Shown: positions 9,469 through 18,144 of the stretch, one piece after another | Position numbering within the stretch: the stretch's first letter is position 1 | How the letters are laid out: every line of letters begins with the position of its first letter | NCBI RefSeq assembly: GCF_900102725.1 | Contig: NZ_FNJW01000008.1 | Location: 1,762,501 to 1,826,500 of the forward strand | Direction of reading: 5' to 3' | Source of the DNA: Carnobacterium viridans | GTDB lineage: Bacteria > Bacillota > Bacilli > Lactobacillales > Carnobacteriaceae | DNA length: 64,000 nt | Program-made: the position numbers and the translations under genes | Notes under the pieces: model-generated | What the model was told of the DNA's origin: nothing | The model's input: only the letters and a program-made list of their open reading frames with translations | Databases searched by the model: none

Positions 9469-10437
9469 ATGTTTGACAAGATACGCAATCCAATTCTTTT
9501 TCAAGGCACGTTAACCAAAAAGAACTATTTTGAGGGCTGGTACTATAAACAAGTTTCAATAGACGAAAAAGTCAGTATCAGTTTTATTCCAGGAGTGAGT
9601 TTAGTTAAAGGTGATGAGCATAGTTTTATCCAATATATCTATGTAACGTTAAGTGAACAAAATGAGCTAGTTACAAAAACAGGGTATATTCGGTACCGTT
9701 TAGATGAATTTAACTACCAACACAAACCATTTTCAGTTCAAATTGGAGATAATACATTCACAGAATCGTTTGTGTCGATCCAACTCAAGGATGAACAGGT
9801 AACTATCCAAGGAAAATTAACATTAAATGATTTTCAAGACATAAAAAGGACTGTGTTTTCCCCTTCCATTATGGGTGGGTTTGCCTATATTCCAAAAATG
9901 GAGTGCTACCATGGTGTAATCAGTATGAATCATACTTTAAAAGGTTTTTTGAATATAAATAATCAAAAAATTGATTTTACGATGGGGAAAGGCTACATTG
10001 AAAAAGACTGGGGTACTTCTTTTCCAAAGGAATACACATGGATACAATCCAATCATTTTAAAAATCCAAGTACTAGTCTCTTTTTTTCAGTAGCACATAT
10101 TCCATTTCATGTGATAACATTTAAAGGATTTATCTGTGCTCTAGTAGTAAAGGATAAAGAGTACCGATTTGCAACATACAATAACAGTAAAATTTCAATA
10201 AAAGATCAAAAAAGTGACACAATAACTATTTTTCTTGAAAATAAAGAAGCTGAACTAACTATCAAAGGCACTATCACAACTGCTGGTGAATTGATTGCTC
10301 CAAAAGAGGGCATTATGACTAAAGTGATAAAAGAAGGCTTATCTGGCGAAGTTGAAATTTTTCTGAAGGATAAGAAAAGTCAAACCGTGTACCAAGATTT
10401 TAGTAAATTAGCAGGTATAGAAATAGTAGAACCTTAA
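9469..10437 (+). CDS. tocopherol-cyclase-like family protein, unknown substrate
   Basis: The protein matches the family pattern of tocopherol-cyclase-like proteins. It has NPILFQG followed by YFEGWYYKQVS near the N-terminus and GYIEKDWGTSFP with a W/Q/N-rich stretch near residues 180-200. The bacterial members are soluble beta-rich proteins whose reaction is not known; true tocopherol synthesis is not expected here. No signal peptide is visible. It lies 17 bases before ogt and probably shares its transcript. The start has GGGGG eight bases upstream. Confidence 0.7.
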   Translation: MFDKIRNPILFQGTLTKKNYFEGWYYKQVSIDEKVSISFIPGVSLVKGDEHSFIQYIYVTLSEQNELVTKTGYIRYRLDEFNYQHKPFSVQIGDNTFTESFVSIQLKDEQVTIQGKLTLNDFQDIKRTVFSPSIMGGFAYIPKMECYHGVISMNHTLKGFLNINNQKIDFTMGKGYIEKDWGTSFPKEYTWIQSNHFKNPSTSLFFSVAHIPFHVITFKGFICALVVKDKEYRFATYNNSKISIKDQKSDTITIFLENKEAELTIKGTITTAGELIAPKEGIMTKVIKEGLSGEVEIFLKDKKSQTVYQDFSKLAGIEIVEP

Positions 10438-10454
10438 ACGAAAGGGATGGAAAA

Positions 10455-10991
10455 ATGACAAGCGACAAAAAGAAAATCTTTTATCATTTTTTTAATTATG
10501 AACTAGGAACGCTTTCTTTAGCTGCAACTGAAAATGGACTGTGTTTTGTAGGATCTTTAAACGAACCCTTGAGTGAACTGGAATTAGGAATCGCAAGAAT
10601 ATTCCCAAAGGCCATTTTAATTGAAGATGACATAAAACTAGAGATATATCATCATCAACTCATGGAATATTTTACGGAATCTAGAACCACGTTTACTTTT
10701 CCGATAGATGTTGATGGAACGCTTTTTCAACAAAAAGTATGGAGAGCTTTAAAAGGCATCCCATATGGCGAAACAAAATCATATGGAGAAATCGCTGCTC
10801 AAATTGGACAGCCGGGTTCTTATCGAGCTGTAGGAACAGCAATAGGAAGAAATCCATTGTTGATTGTCGTTCCTTGTCATCGAGTGATTCACAAAAATGG
10901 GAAATTATCTGGGTACCGAGGAACAGTAGAGATGAAAGAAAAATTATTGATGCTAGAAAAAACTGCTTTAAGTAGGCCCACTATGAACTAA
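10455..10991 (+). CDS. ogt: methylated-DNA--protein-cysteine methyltransferase
   Basis: This suicide enzyme repairs O6-methylguanine by moving the methyl group to its own cysteine. The active-site motif VVPCHRVI is present in the last third, and the DNA-binding wing GKLSGYRGT follows. The 178-aa length is normal for Ogt without the Ada activator domain. It appears to form an operon with the tocopherol-cyclase-like gene upstream, and a terminator follows closely. Confidence 0.93.
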   Translation: MTSDKKKIFYHFFNYELGTLSLAATENGLCFVGSLNEPLSELELGIARIFPKAILIEDDIKLEIYHHQLMEYFTESRTTFTFPIDVDGTLFQQKVWRALKGIPYGETKSYGEIAAQIGQPGSYRAVGTAIGRNPLLIVVPCHRVIHKNGKLSGYRGTVEMKEKLLMLEKTALSRPTMN

Positions 10992-11002
10992 TCTAAACTA
11001 TG

Positions 11003-11038
11003 GAATCATGCAATTTTCAATGTATGATTCTTTTTTTT
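11003..11038 (+). terminator. terminator after ogt
   Basis: Stem GAATCATGCA / TGTATGATTC (one G-T pair) has an eight-base loop and is followed by eight T. Confidence 0.85.
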
Positions 11039-11078
11039 CGATCCATGAAAAGAATGGACGAAATTGCAAGTTACGTAT

Positions 11079-11123
11079 ATACTATATGTAGAGTATATTT
11101 TTTAAAAATACTATATGTAGTAT
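11079..11123 (+). promoter_or_regulatory. two NrdR boxes upstream of nrdDG
   Basis: ATACTATATGTAGAGT and ATACTATATGTAGTAT match the NrdR box consensus (ACACWATATATWGTGT type). They start 29 bp apart, so both face nearly the same side of the DNA. NrdR is the ATP/dATP-sensing repressor of ribonucleotide reductase genes. A TATATT -10 candidate lies between the boxes. A similar pair precedes nrdJ at 46.2 kb. Confidence 0.85.
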
Positions 11124-11150
11124 TTAGTGGAAAGAAGAGGGTGTAAACGT

Positions 11151-13352
11151 ATGAGTTATGAAAAGAGTGTGAATATTTGTGAAACGTTGAACAAAACGGG
11201 GCTTAAAGTGTTGAAAAGAGATGGCCGTGAAGTTGAATTTAAGGAAGAAAAAATCTTTTTGGCGTTGTTGAAAGCACATCAGTCATTAGAAAAAGAGACA
11301 GATAAAGAAACGGTGCAAGTATTAAATGGAATTGTCACAAAAGTAAAAGAGGAAATTACAAAACGGTTTTCAGCAGATATCAAGATCTATGAAATTCAAA
11401 GTATCGTAGAACATACTTTATTAGAGGCTCACGAACATGATTTAGCAGAAGCTTATCTACTTTATCGGTCTCGTCGTGATTTGGAAAGAAGTCAGTCAAC
11501 GGATATCAATTACGCTATACACCATCTATTGCGCAAAGAACAAACTCTAGTTAATGAAAATGCGAATAAAGACAGCAATATCTTTAATACGCAAAGAGAT
11601 CTAACAGCTGGGGTGGTTGCTAAATCTATTGGCCTTAAACTATTACCAAATCATGTAGCTAATGCTCATCAAAAAGGAGATATTCATTATCATGACTTAG
11701 ATTACCAACCCTATTCCCCAATGACAAACTGTTGTCTGATTGATTTTAAAAGTATGTTCAATGATGGATTTAAAATTGGAAATGCAGATGTAGAAAGTCC
11801 TCGTTCCATCCAAACAGCTGCAGCTCAAATGGCTCAAATTATTGCTAACGTAGCTTCTAGTCAATATGGCGGATGTAGTGCCGACCGAATTGATGAAGTG
11901 TTGGCTCCATACAGCCGTTTAAATTATCAGAAACATTTAGAAACAGCTAAAGAATGGATTATTGGTGAAGAAAAACAGCAGCAGTATGCAAAAGACAAAA
12001 CAAAAAAAGATATTTATGATGCAATGCAAAGCTTAGAATATGAAATCAATACGCTTTATTCATCTCAAGGTCAAACACCTTTTACAACATTAGGATTTGG
12101 CCTAGGAACAGATTGGTTTGAAAGAGAAATTCAGCGTTCCATCTTACTTGTGCGCATTAATGGGTTAGGCAAAGAAAAAAGAACCGCTATTTTCCCAAAG
12201 CTGGTGTTTTCGCTTCAACGAGGGGTTAATTTAAATCCGGAAGATAAGAATTACGATCTGAAAAAATTAGCTTTAACTTGTTCAACGAAAAGAATGTATC
12301 CTGATGTCTTGATGTACGATAAAATTGTCGCCTTAACGGGTAGTTTTAAAGCTCCAATGGGGTGTCGCTCTTTTTTACAAGGATGGATAGATACAGAAGG
12401 AAATGAAGTGAACTCTGGGAGAATGAATTTAGGTGTGGTTACCATGAATTTACCGCGTATAGCCTTGGAGTCTAATGGGAATGTAGATTTGTTTTGGGAG
12501 ATATTGAATGAACGACTACTGGTTTGTCGTGATGCACTAGTTTATCGTGTTCAACGGACAAAAGAAGCTACACCTGAAAATGCACCCATTTTATATCAGC
12601 ATGGAGCTTTTGGAAAGCGACTCAAAAAAGATGCTCAGGTCGATGACTTGTTTAAAGACAAACGTGCTACGGTATCTTTAGGGTATATCGGATTATACGA
12701 AACAGCAACGGTATTTTTTGGGCCCAATTGGGAAAAGAATGAAGAAGCTAAAACATTTACTTTAATGATCCTCAAAAAAATGAAACAGAACGCAGATAAG
12801 TGGGGAGAAGAACAAGGCTACCATTTTAGTGTGTATTCAACTCCAAGTGAGAGTTTAACCGATCGCTTTTGTCGCTTGGATACGAAAAAGTTTGGCATAA
12901 TAGAGAATGTTACAGATAAAGAATATTATACAAATAGTTTTCATTATGATGTTCGCAAAAAACCAACACCATTCGAAAAAATTGAATTTGAAAAAGATTA
13001 TCCAGAATTTACTTCTGGCGGGTTCATTCACTATTGTGAGTACCCAAATATGCAACAGAATCCAAAAGCGTTGGAAGCCGTTTGGGATTACGCATATGAT
13101 CGTATTGGATACCTAGGAACCAATACGCCAATTGATCATTGTTACGATTGTGGATTTGATGGCGATTTTGATCCAACTGAACGAGGATTTAAATGTCCTG
13201 AATGCGGCAATACAAATCCAGAAACGTGTGACGTTGTAAAAAGAACCTGTGGCTATCTAGGTAATCCTCAAGCTAGACCAATGGTTCACGGAAGACATAA
13301 AGAAATCTTAGCTCGTGTGAAACATATACCGAATAATGAGGAAGAGAAATAA
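11151..13352 (+). CDS. nrdD: anaerobic (class III) ribonucleoside-triphosphate reductase
   Basis: NrdD makes dNTPs from NTPs without oxygen, using a glycyl radical installed by NrdG. An N-terminal ATP cone (about residues 10-100) is followed by the catalytic barrel. Near the C-terminus come the zinc site CYDCG...CPECG and the glycyl-radical motif RTCGYLG, with the radical glycine at about 701. The ATG is preceded by AGAAGAGGG; a GTG 24 bases upstream is less likely. nrdG follows with its start overlapping the sequence at the stop. NrdR boxes lie upstream. Confidence 0.96.
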   Translation: MSYEKSVNICETLNKTGLKVLKRDGREVEFKEEKIFLALLKAHQSLEKETDKETVQVLNGIVTKVKEEITKRFSADIKIYEIQSIVEHTLLEAHEHDLAEAYLLYRSRRDLERSQSTDINYAIHHLLRKEQTLVNENANKDSNIFNTQRDLTAGVVAKSIGLKLLPNHVANAHQKGDIHYHDLDYQPYSPMTNCCLIDFKSMFNDGFKIGNADVESPRSIQTAAAQMAQIIANVASSQYGGCSADRIDEVLAPYSRLNYQKHLETAKEWIIGEEKQQQYAKDKTKKDIYDAMQSLEYEINTLYSSQGQTPFTTLGFGLGTDWFEREIQRSILLVRINGLGKEKRTAIFPKLVFSLQRGVNLNPEDKNYDLKKLALTCSTKRMYPDVLMYDKIVALTGSFKAPMGCRSFLQGWIDTEGNEVNSGRMNLGVVTMNLPRIALESNGNVDLFWEILNERLLVCRDALVYRVQRTKEATPENAPILYQHGAFGKRLKKDAQVDDLFKDKRATVSLGYIGLYETATVFFGPNWEKNEEAKTFTLMILKKMKQNADKWGEEQGYHFSVYSTPSESLTDRFCRLDTKKFGIIENVTDKEYYTNSFHYDVRKKPTPFEKIEFEKDYPEFTSGGFIHYCEYPNMQQNPKALEAVWDYAYDRIGYLGTNTPIDHCYDCGFDGDFDPTERGFKCPECGNTNPETCDVVKRTCGYLGNPQARPMVHGRHKEILARVKHIPNNEEEK

Positions 13353-13353
13353 T

Positions 13354-13914
13354 ATGAGAAATCCTAAACCAAAAGAGTGGCTGGCTAAGGACTACAGCCA
13401 AAGCCGAATCGCAGACTATAAACCGTTTAACTTTGTTGATGGAGAAGGTGTGAGATGCAGTTTGTATATGAGTGGATGTTTGTTTGCATGTAAAGGATGT
13501 TACAACAAAATCGCTCAAAATTTTGCATACGGGTTTGAGTATACAACAGAACTGGAAGATATCATTATAGAAGATTTACGACAACCTTACGTCCAAGGTT
13601 TAACGCTTTTAGGTGGAGAGCCATTTTTAAATACTCAAGTAGCTGTTCCACTAGCCAAAAGAATTCGTTCAGAATATGGTGAAACAAAAGATATCTGGTC
13701 ATGGACAGGATATACTTGGCAAGAATTGATGCAAGAATCTGACGACAAGATAGAATTGCTTTCTTTGCTAGATGTTGTGGTAGATGGACGTTTTGAATTG
13801 GCAAAAAAAGATTTGACCTTACAGTTTAGAGGAAGTTCAAATCAGCGCATTATTGATGTACAAGCATCATTGAAACAGAATGAAGTTATTTTATGGGAAA
13901 ATCAGTTTATTTGA
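13354..13914 (+). CDS. nrdG: anaerobic ribonucleotide reductase activating protein (radical SAM)
   Basis: NrdG uses a [4Fe-4S] cluster and S-adenosylmethionine to generate the glycyl radical on NrdD. The cluster motif CLFACKGC (CxxxCxxC) lies at about residues 42-49, and GGEPFLN, a radical-SAM glycine motif, follows. The ATG overlaps the nrdD stop and has GAGGAAGAG eight bases upstream. An earlier in-frame ATG at 13336 would overlap that ribosome site. The length (186 aa) is normal. Confidence 0.95.
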   Translation: MRNPKPKEWLAKDYSQSRIADYKPFNFVDGEGVRCSLYMSGCLFACKGCYNKIAQNFAYGFEYTTELEDIIIEDLRQPYVQGLTLLGGEPFLNTQVAVPLAKRIRSEYGETKDIWSWTGYTWQELMQESDDKIELLSLLDVVVDGRFELAKKDLTLQFRGSSNQRIIDVQASLKQNEVILWENQFI

Positions 13915-14006
13915 ATAGAGAAGCGAGATATCCTTTATCTTGGGGAGAAGTAGCATGAAATGAAGAGAATGTGCTACACTACAACTAGTTAAAGGAGCGG
14001 ATAGCA

Positions 14007-14216
14007 ATGGATGGAAAATCAAGAGCGAATATTAAAATTGATGGATTAGTCGATATTGTTTTAAAAAAGGATCAGCGCACGAATAAACTAACTAGAGGAC
14101 ATGTGAAACGTATTTTAACAAATAGTGCTCAGCATCCACATGGCATTAAAGTGATGTTGAAAGAAGGAGACCAAGTTGGTCGCGTGCAAAAAATAGTAAC
14201 AGATGAGACTAAATAA
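14007..14216 (+). CDS. YwbE family protein (DUF2196), unknown function
   Basis: The 69-residue protein matches the YwbE family. It has an N-terminal NIKIDGLVDIVLKKDQRT segment and the conserved LTRGHVKRILTNS and HPHGIKV(M/R)L motifs, then a short beta-like GDQVGRVQKI end. The fold is small and soluble with basic patches, and no role has been established. It has a good AAAGGAG ribosome site, its own terminator and no operon partner. Confidence 0.85.
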   Translation: MDGKSRANIKIDGLVDIVLKKDQRTNKLTRGHVKRILTNSAQHPHGIKVMLKEGDQVGRVQKIVTDETK

Positions 14217-14226
14217 ACAAGCTGAA

Positions 14227-14270
14227 AAGGGTACCAAGAGAATGTGAAGACATTCTTGGTACCCTTTTTA
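14227..14270 (+). terminator. terminator after the ywbE-like gene
   Basis: Strong stem AAAGGGTACCAAGA-AATGT / ACATTCTTGGTACCCTTT is followed by TTTTT-A. It could also slow transcription of the convergent bioY transcript. Confidence 0.88.
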
Positions 14271-14310
14271 GTTTATGTAATAGTTACTTAAACTGTCTTA
14301 TTGTTTCCAA

Positions 14311-14841
14311 TTAGTTGGGCAGTCGGCGCACAAAAGGCTGCAAACGTGAACCAATAAGAAAAGCGAAAACAGCCTTAAGGATATCTCCTGGAATAAATAA
14401 TAAAAATCCGGTTTTTAAAATAAGACTCGTGCTCATTGTCAAATGAAGATAACCTCTTACAATAAGAGCCATATAAGGTAAGCCAAACAAATAAAAAATA
14501 CTTGAACCAATGAGGAGAGCTCCTATAGCAGATTTTGTTGTAAATCCTCTGCTTTCTAAAAACCAAGCCATCACATAAGCTCCAATAATAAAACCAAGTA
14601 CAAATCCAAAACTAGGACTTAAAAAGGATTGAAATCCTTTAAAGATCAAGATTAAAAATAAATGCAATACTTGTGCTGTAACAGCTGCTCGTTTTGGTAA
14701 AATCAGACCTGTTAACAAGACAAATAGAGTTTGCAATGTAAACGGGACTGGCCCTAAAGGTAAACTGATAAAGCTGCTAATATAAGTTAATGCTGCCATA
14801 AGACTGCAAAAAGTTATTTCTCGTATAGTTAATTTTGACAT
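14311..14841 (-). CDS. bioY: biotin transporter substrate-binding subunit BioY (ECF S component)
   Basis: BioY is a membrane protein that captures biotin. It works alone or with the shared ECF energizing module (EcfAA'T), which is not encoded here. About six hydrophobic helices span 176 residues. The family motif SLPLGPVPFTLQT lies near residues 26-38 and PLGPVPFT is diagnostic. It lies 29 bases downstream of birA on the same strand, so the two most likely form a biotin-responsive operon. Confidence 0.93.
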   Translation of the reverse strand: MSKLTIREITFCSLMAALTYISSFISLPLGPVPFTLQTLFVLLTGLILPKRAAVTAQVLHLFLILIFKGFQSFLSPSFGFVLGFIIGAYVMAWFLESRGFTTKSAIGALLIGSSIFYLFGLPYMALIVRGYLHLTMSTSLILKTGFLLFIPGDILKAVFAFLIGSRLQPFVRRLPN

Positions 14842-14870
14842 ATGAGTCTCCTTTTAATTGCACCAATAAA

Positions 14871-15857
14871 TTAGTGGAATGGTTTTTTCATAACAATCTC
14901 TCCGTAAGACAACGTCCGTTGATGGCCATCAGCCATTTGGATTACTAGCCCTCCTTGGGAATCAATATCAATTGGAATAGCTTCAAATTCTTGTTTGCGT
15001 TCTTTAAATGTTATCTTTTTGCCGATCACAAAACATCGCTTTTTATATTCATCCAGAAAAGAACGATCTTCAATAGTTTGGTAAATGTCATAGAAATGAT
15101 TCATAATTTCAGCCACTAAAAGGTTTCGGTCAAAATGTTCTGTTTCTGCAGAAGAAAGAAGGGATCCTGCAATAGTAGTCAACTCATCTGGGAAACCAGT
15201 GGAAGGTTCTTTAACATTTATCCCTATACCAACAATCAATGTCTCTACTTTTCCACTTTCGAAATCGGAGACAGCTTCTGTTAAAATCCCACATATTTTT
15301 GTTTCATCAAGATAGATATCGTTTACCCATTTAATTTGGGGTTGTTTAGTGGTTATTTTTTCAATAGCTAAGCAAACAGCCACAGCCGCTGCCGTAGTAA
15401 CAAGAGCAGCATCGGCCATATTTAAATTAGGTTTTAGAAAAAAACTCAAGTATACTCCAGTTTGATTAGGCGAATAAAATGATTTACCTAGTCGTCCTCG
15501 TCCGTTTGTTTGTTCTTCAGATACAACAAGTCCTTGATGTGTAGAATCCAGCATGGCAAGTTTTCGAGCTTCACTATTTGTAGAATCAATTGTTTTAAAC
15601 GGGTAGATTGGAAAATGTTGTAATGTAGGTTGTAAATAAGATTGAATCGCATCAGTAGAAATAATATCTGATTTTAAAGAAAGTTGGTAGCCTTTATTTG
15701 TGACCGCTTCAATAATATACCCTTCTTCTTGCAAAGCTTTGATACCTTTCCAAATAGAAGTCCTTGATAGACCCAAGCTATTTGCTAAGGATTGTCCAGA
15801 AATGCTGTTTCCTTTTTGTTCTTCTAATAAAGAAAGAATGCGTAATTTTGTAGACAT
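14871..15857 (-). CDS. birA: bifunctional biotin--protein ligase / biotin operon repressor
   Basis: BirA attaches biotin to carboxylases and, with biotinyl-AMP bound, represses biotin genes. The N-terminal winged helix-turn-helix (about 15-60, LANSLGLSRTSIWKGI) marks the repressor type. The ligase domain has the biotinyl-AMP loop GRGRLG (119-124) and KWVNDIY. The C-terminal SH3-like domain follows. The total of 328 aa is normal. The promoter overlaps a palindromic operator (see the next entry), and bioY follows in the same operon. Confidence 0.95.
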   Translation of the reverse strand: MSTKLRILSLLEEQKGNSISGQSLANSLGLSRTSIWKGIKALQEEGYIIEAVTNKGYQLSLKSDIISTDAIQSYLQPTLQHFPIYPFKTIDSTNSEARKLAMLDSTHQGLVVSEEQTNGRGRLGKSFYSPNQTGVYLSFFLKPNLNMADAALVTTAAAVAVCLAIEKITTKQPQIKWVNDIYLDETKICGILTEAVSDFESGKVETLIVGIGINVKEPSTGFPDELTTIAGSLLSSAETEHFDRNLLVAEIMNHFYDIYQTIEDRSFLDEYKKRCFVIGKKITFKERKQEFEAIPIDIDSQGGLVIQMADGHQRTLSYGEIVMKKPFH

Positions 15858-15875
15858 CAGTTCACCTCTTTTTTT

Positions 15876-15931
15876 AGTATAAGGGGTTAAAAACCAATTG
15901 TCAACTTAAAATAATTAAAAAGGTAACAATG
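15876..15931 (-). promoter_or_regulatory. birA-bioY promoter with overlapping BirA operator
   Basis: On the minus strand TTGACA, 17 bp, TATACT form a near-consensus promoter. Overlapping the -35 box are two inverted half-sites TTGTCAAC and GGTAACAA, each one base off TTGTTAAC/GTTAACAA, separated by 16 bp. This is close to the BirA operator described in Firmicutes (spacer 14-15). Binding there would block the promoter, giving autoregulation. The promoter is clear; the operator assignment is probable. Confidence 0.65.
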
Positions 15932-16066
15932 GGAAGGGTAGTTGGAATTATTTATTTCATTTAGGATGTAAAAAGGAGGAGTAATGCTTGTTTAAACGTT
16001 ACAAAAGTAGTAATATTAGAACATTCTACAAAAAATAAAACATACAAGAATTAAAGGAGAATAAAA

Positions 16067-18025
16067 ATGCCTGTAATGGAATTAAAACACGTGAATAAGT
16101 CCTATAAAATTAGTGGTGGAGAAACATTTCAAGCATTGAAGGATGTTAATTTGTCTTTTGAAAAAGGGGAATTGGTTTCCATCATTGGAGAATCAGGTAG
16201 TGGAAAATCGACACTGATGAATGTAATCGGCGGATTAGATTCTGATTTTCAAGGAGAAATTGTTGTTGATGGAGACAACATCGGCGAGTATTCTGAAAAA
16301 AATTTAGTACAGTACCATAAAGAAAAAGTCGGATTTGTATTTCAAAGTTTTAATCTGATCTCACATTTGTCGGTTCTAGACAATGTAACTTTAGCAATGA
16401 CGCTGTCGAACGTATCGAAGGCAGACCGCGAAAAAAGAGCCAAGGAAATTTTAAGCGCTGTAGGCCTGCAAGATCAATTATACAAAAAACCTGATGCGAT
16501 ATCTGGAGGACAGAAACAACGTGTAGCTATTGCTCGTGCGTTAGTGAATGATCCAGATATTATTATTGCAGATGAACCAACTGGAGCATTGGATTCAGAA
16601 ACAACGGAACAAGTTTTAGAAATGATCAAAGAAATTGCCGAAAATGGAAAACTTGTCATTATGGTAACCCATTCTGAAAGAGTAGCAGCTTATTCTAGTC
16701 GAGTTGTGACGATTGACGATGGACGAGTAATCAATGATCAAGTAAAAAATACCCTAACTGTTACAGACAATAAATACAAAACGAGCAAACCAAACCGTAA
16801 TAAGAATTTGAGTTTGTTTGGAGCAATGAAATTAGCATTGCTAAACATGAAAGAAAAGTTATCTCGTAATATTTTGATAGCACTAGGTGGAAGTATCGGA
16901 ATCATGAGTGTTATTTTGATGCTTTCTCTAGGTAGCGGAGTAAACGCCTATTTAACGGACACCATGAATAGTCAAGTGAATCCGTTAGTTAGTGAAGTTC
17001 ATATGCCAGATGAAGAAACAGGAAATCAGACAGATATAAATGAAATACAAGATCAAAATCCTATGTTAGGGTTATCTAGCGCAGCATCATTTGAAACTGA
17101 AAATATTGAAGAACTAGCTGGAATTAATCATGTAGAGGCTGTTGAAGAGGGCTTTACCAATTTTTCTATTGGAACAAACAAAGCAACGTTTGATGAAAAC
17201 ACTGCTCAATTTATGAGTGTAACAACTGTTTCTTCCATGATTACTAGTGCAGATATTATAGAAGGATCATTGCCTAAAGACGGCGAAGTTGTGATCACTC
17301 AAAACATGGCGGATACTTTAGGCGAAGATCTTGTAGGACAGGATATTCAGGTAGAAACAATTGTTAATGAAGAGTCCCTTGATCTAACCATGACTGTCAG
17401 CGGTATTTATGGTTCTGAAGGAGGATTAGACGCGGTATATTTGACCTATGAAGATTTAAAATCATTTGTAGAAGAAGCTGGTGGCGAACTAGATCCTAAT
17501 ATCGTTTACCTTGTTTCAGATAATGCAGCTAATACAGAGTCTATCAAAGCTGAAGTTGAGGATTTAAACTATAAGGGTTCAACAACAGAAGCATTGGCTG
17601 ATACGTTTAGTCAAATGTTGGATATTTTCACGTATGTACTAGCAGGAGTTGCTGGTATCTCGTTAATTGTATCAGCTATTATGATTTTAACTGTTCTTTA
17701 TATCAGTGTAGTTGAACGTACAAAAGAAATTGGGGTCATCAAAGCAATTGGAGGGCGTAAAAAAGACATTCGCCGCATTTTTGTATCTGAATCATTCTTA
17801 ATTGGTTTATTTAGCGGACTGTTTGGAGTTGGCATTGCTTGGGGATTATCACTAGCTGCTAACGCTGTAAGTACAAACTACTTCGAAATTGATATCATTG
17901 ATTTGACACCAATGTATGCTGTGTCTGGTATTGTGCTGAGTATTTTCATCAGTATGGTAGCCGGTTTAATGCCTGCAGCAAAAGCAGCCAAATTAGATCC
18001 GGTAGAGTCACTAAGAAGAGACTAA
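16067..18025 (+). CDS. MacB-type ABC transporter, fused ATPase and permease
   Basis: One chain combines an ATPase (Walker A GESGSGKS at 41-48, signature SGGQKQR near 146, Walker B IIIADEPTGALD near 163) with a MacB/FtsX-like permease. A first membrane helix lies near 269-290. A large extracellular domain (about 300-515) comes next, then three C-terminal helices. Such transporters act mechanically on the outer face of the membrane, often against peptides or in lipoprotein or cell-wall processes. The substrate cannot be read from the sequence. No two-component system or partner protein is adjacent. The start follows AAAGGAG. A candidate promoter TTGTTT-17-TAATAT lies about 55 bases upstream. 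Confidence 0.85.
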   Translation: MPVMELKHVNKSYKISGGETFQALKDVNLSFEKGELVSIIGESGSGKSTLMNVIGGLDSDFQGEIVVDGDNIGEYSEKNLVQYHKEKVGFVFQSFNLISHLSVLDNVTLAMTLSNVSKADREKRAKEILSAVGLQDQLYKKPDAISGGQKQRVAIARALVNDPDIIIADEPTGALDSETTEQVLEMIKEIAENGKLVIMVTHSERVAAYSSRVVTIDDGRVINDQVKNTLTVTDNKYKTSKPNRNKNLSLFGAMKLALLNMKEKLSRNILIALGGSIGIMSVILMLSLGSGVNAYLTDTMNSQVNPLVSEVHMPDEETGNQTDINEIQDQNPMLGLSSAASFETENIEELAGINHVEAVEEGFTNFSIGTNKATFDENTAQFMSVTTVSSMITSADIIEGSLPKDGEVVITQNMADTLGEDLVGQDIQVETIVNEESLDLTMTVSGIYGSEGGLDAVYLTYEDLKSFVEEAGGELDPNIVYLVSDNAANTESIKAEVEDLNYKGSTTEALADTFSQMLDIFTYVLAGVAGISLIVSAIMILTVLYISVVERTKEIGVIKAIGGRKKDIRRIFVSESFLIGLFSGLFGVGIAWGLSLAANAVSTNYFEIDIIDLTPMYAVSGIVLSIFISMVAGLMPAAKAAKLDPVESLRRD

Positions 18026-18085
18026 GATGACAGTGGTAAAAGAAATAGAATAATCAGCCCTACGCTGGTATAAAACCACCAAATA

Positions 18086-18131
18086 AAGCCTAGTGCATAC
18101 TGTGAATCAACAGTATGCACTAGGCTTTTTA
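18086..18131. terminator. bidirectional terminator between the ABC transporter and alr
   Basis: Stem AAAGCCTAGTGCATACTGT / ACAGTATGCACTAGGCTTT with loop GAATCA, flanked by AAATAAA and TTTATTTTT. Confidence 0.9.
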
Positions 18132-18144
18132 TTTTTATAGCTAG

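Noticed and set aside
15984-15995. Three-codon open frame (ATG CTT GTT TAA) with a strong GGAGGAG site upstream of the ABC transporter.
   Set aside because: A candidate transporter promoter (TTGTTT-17-TAATAT) starts inside it, so it is probably not transcribed with the gene. Three codons are too few to support a leader peptide.
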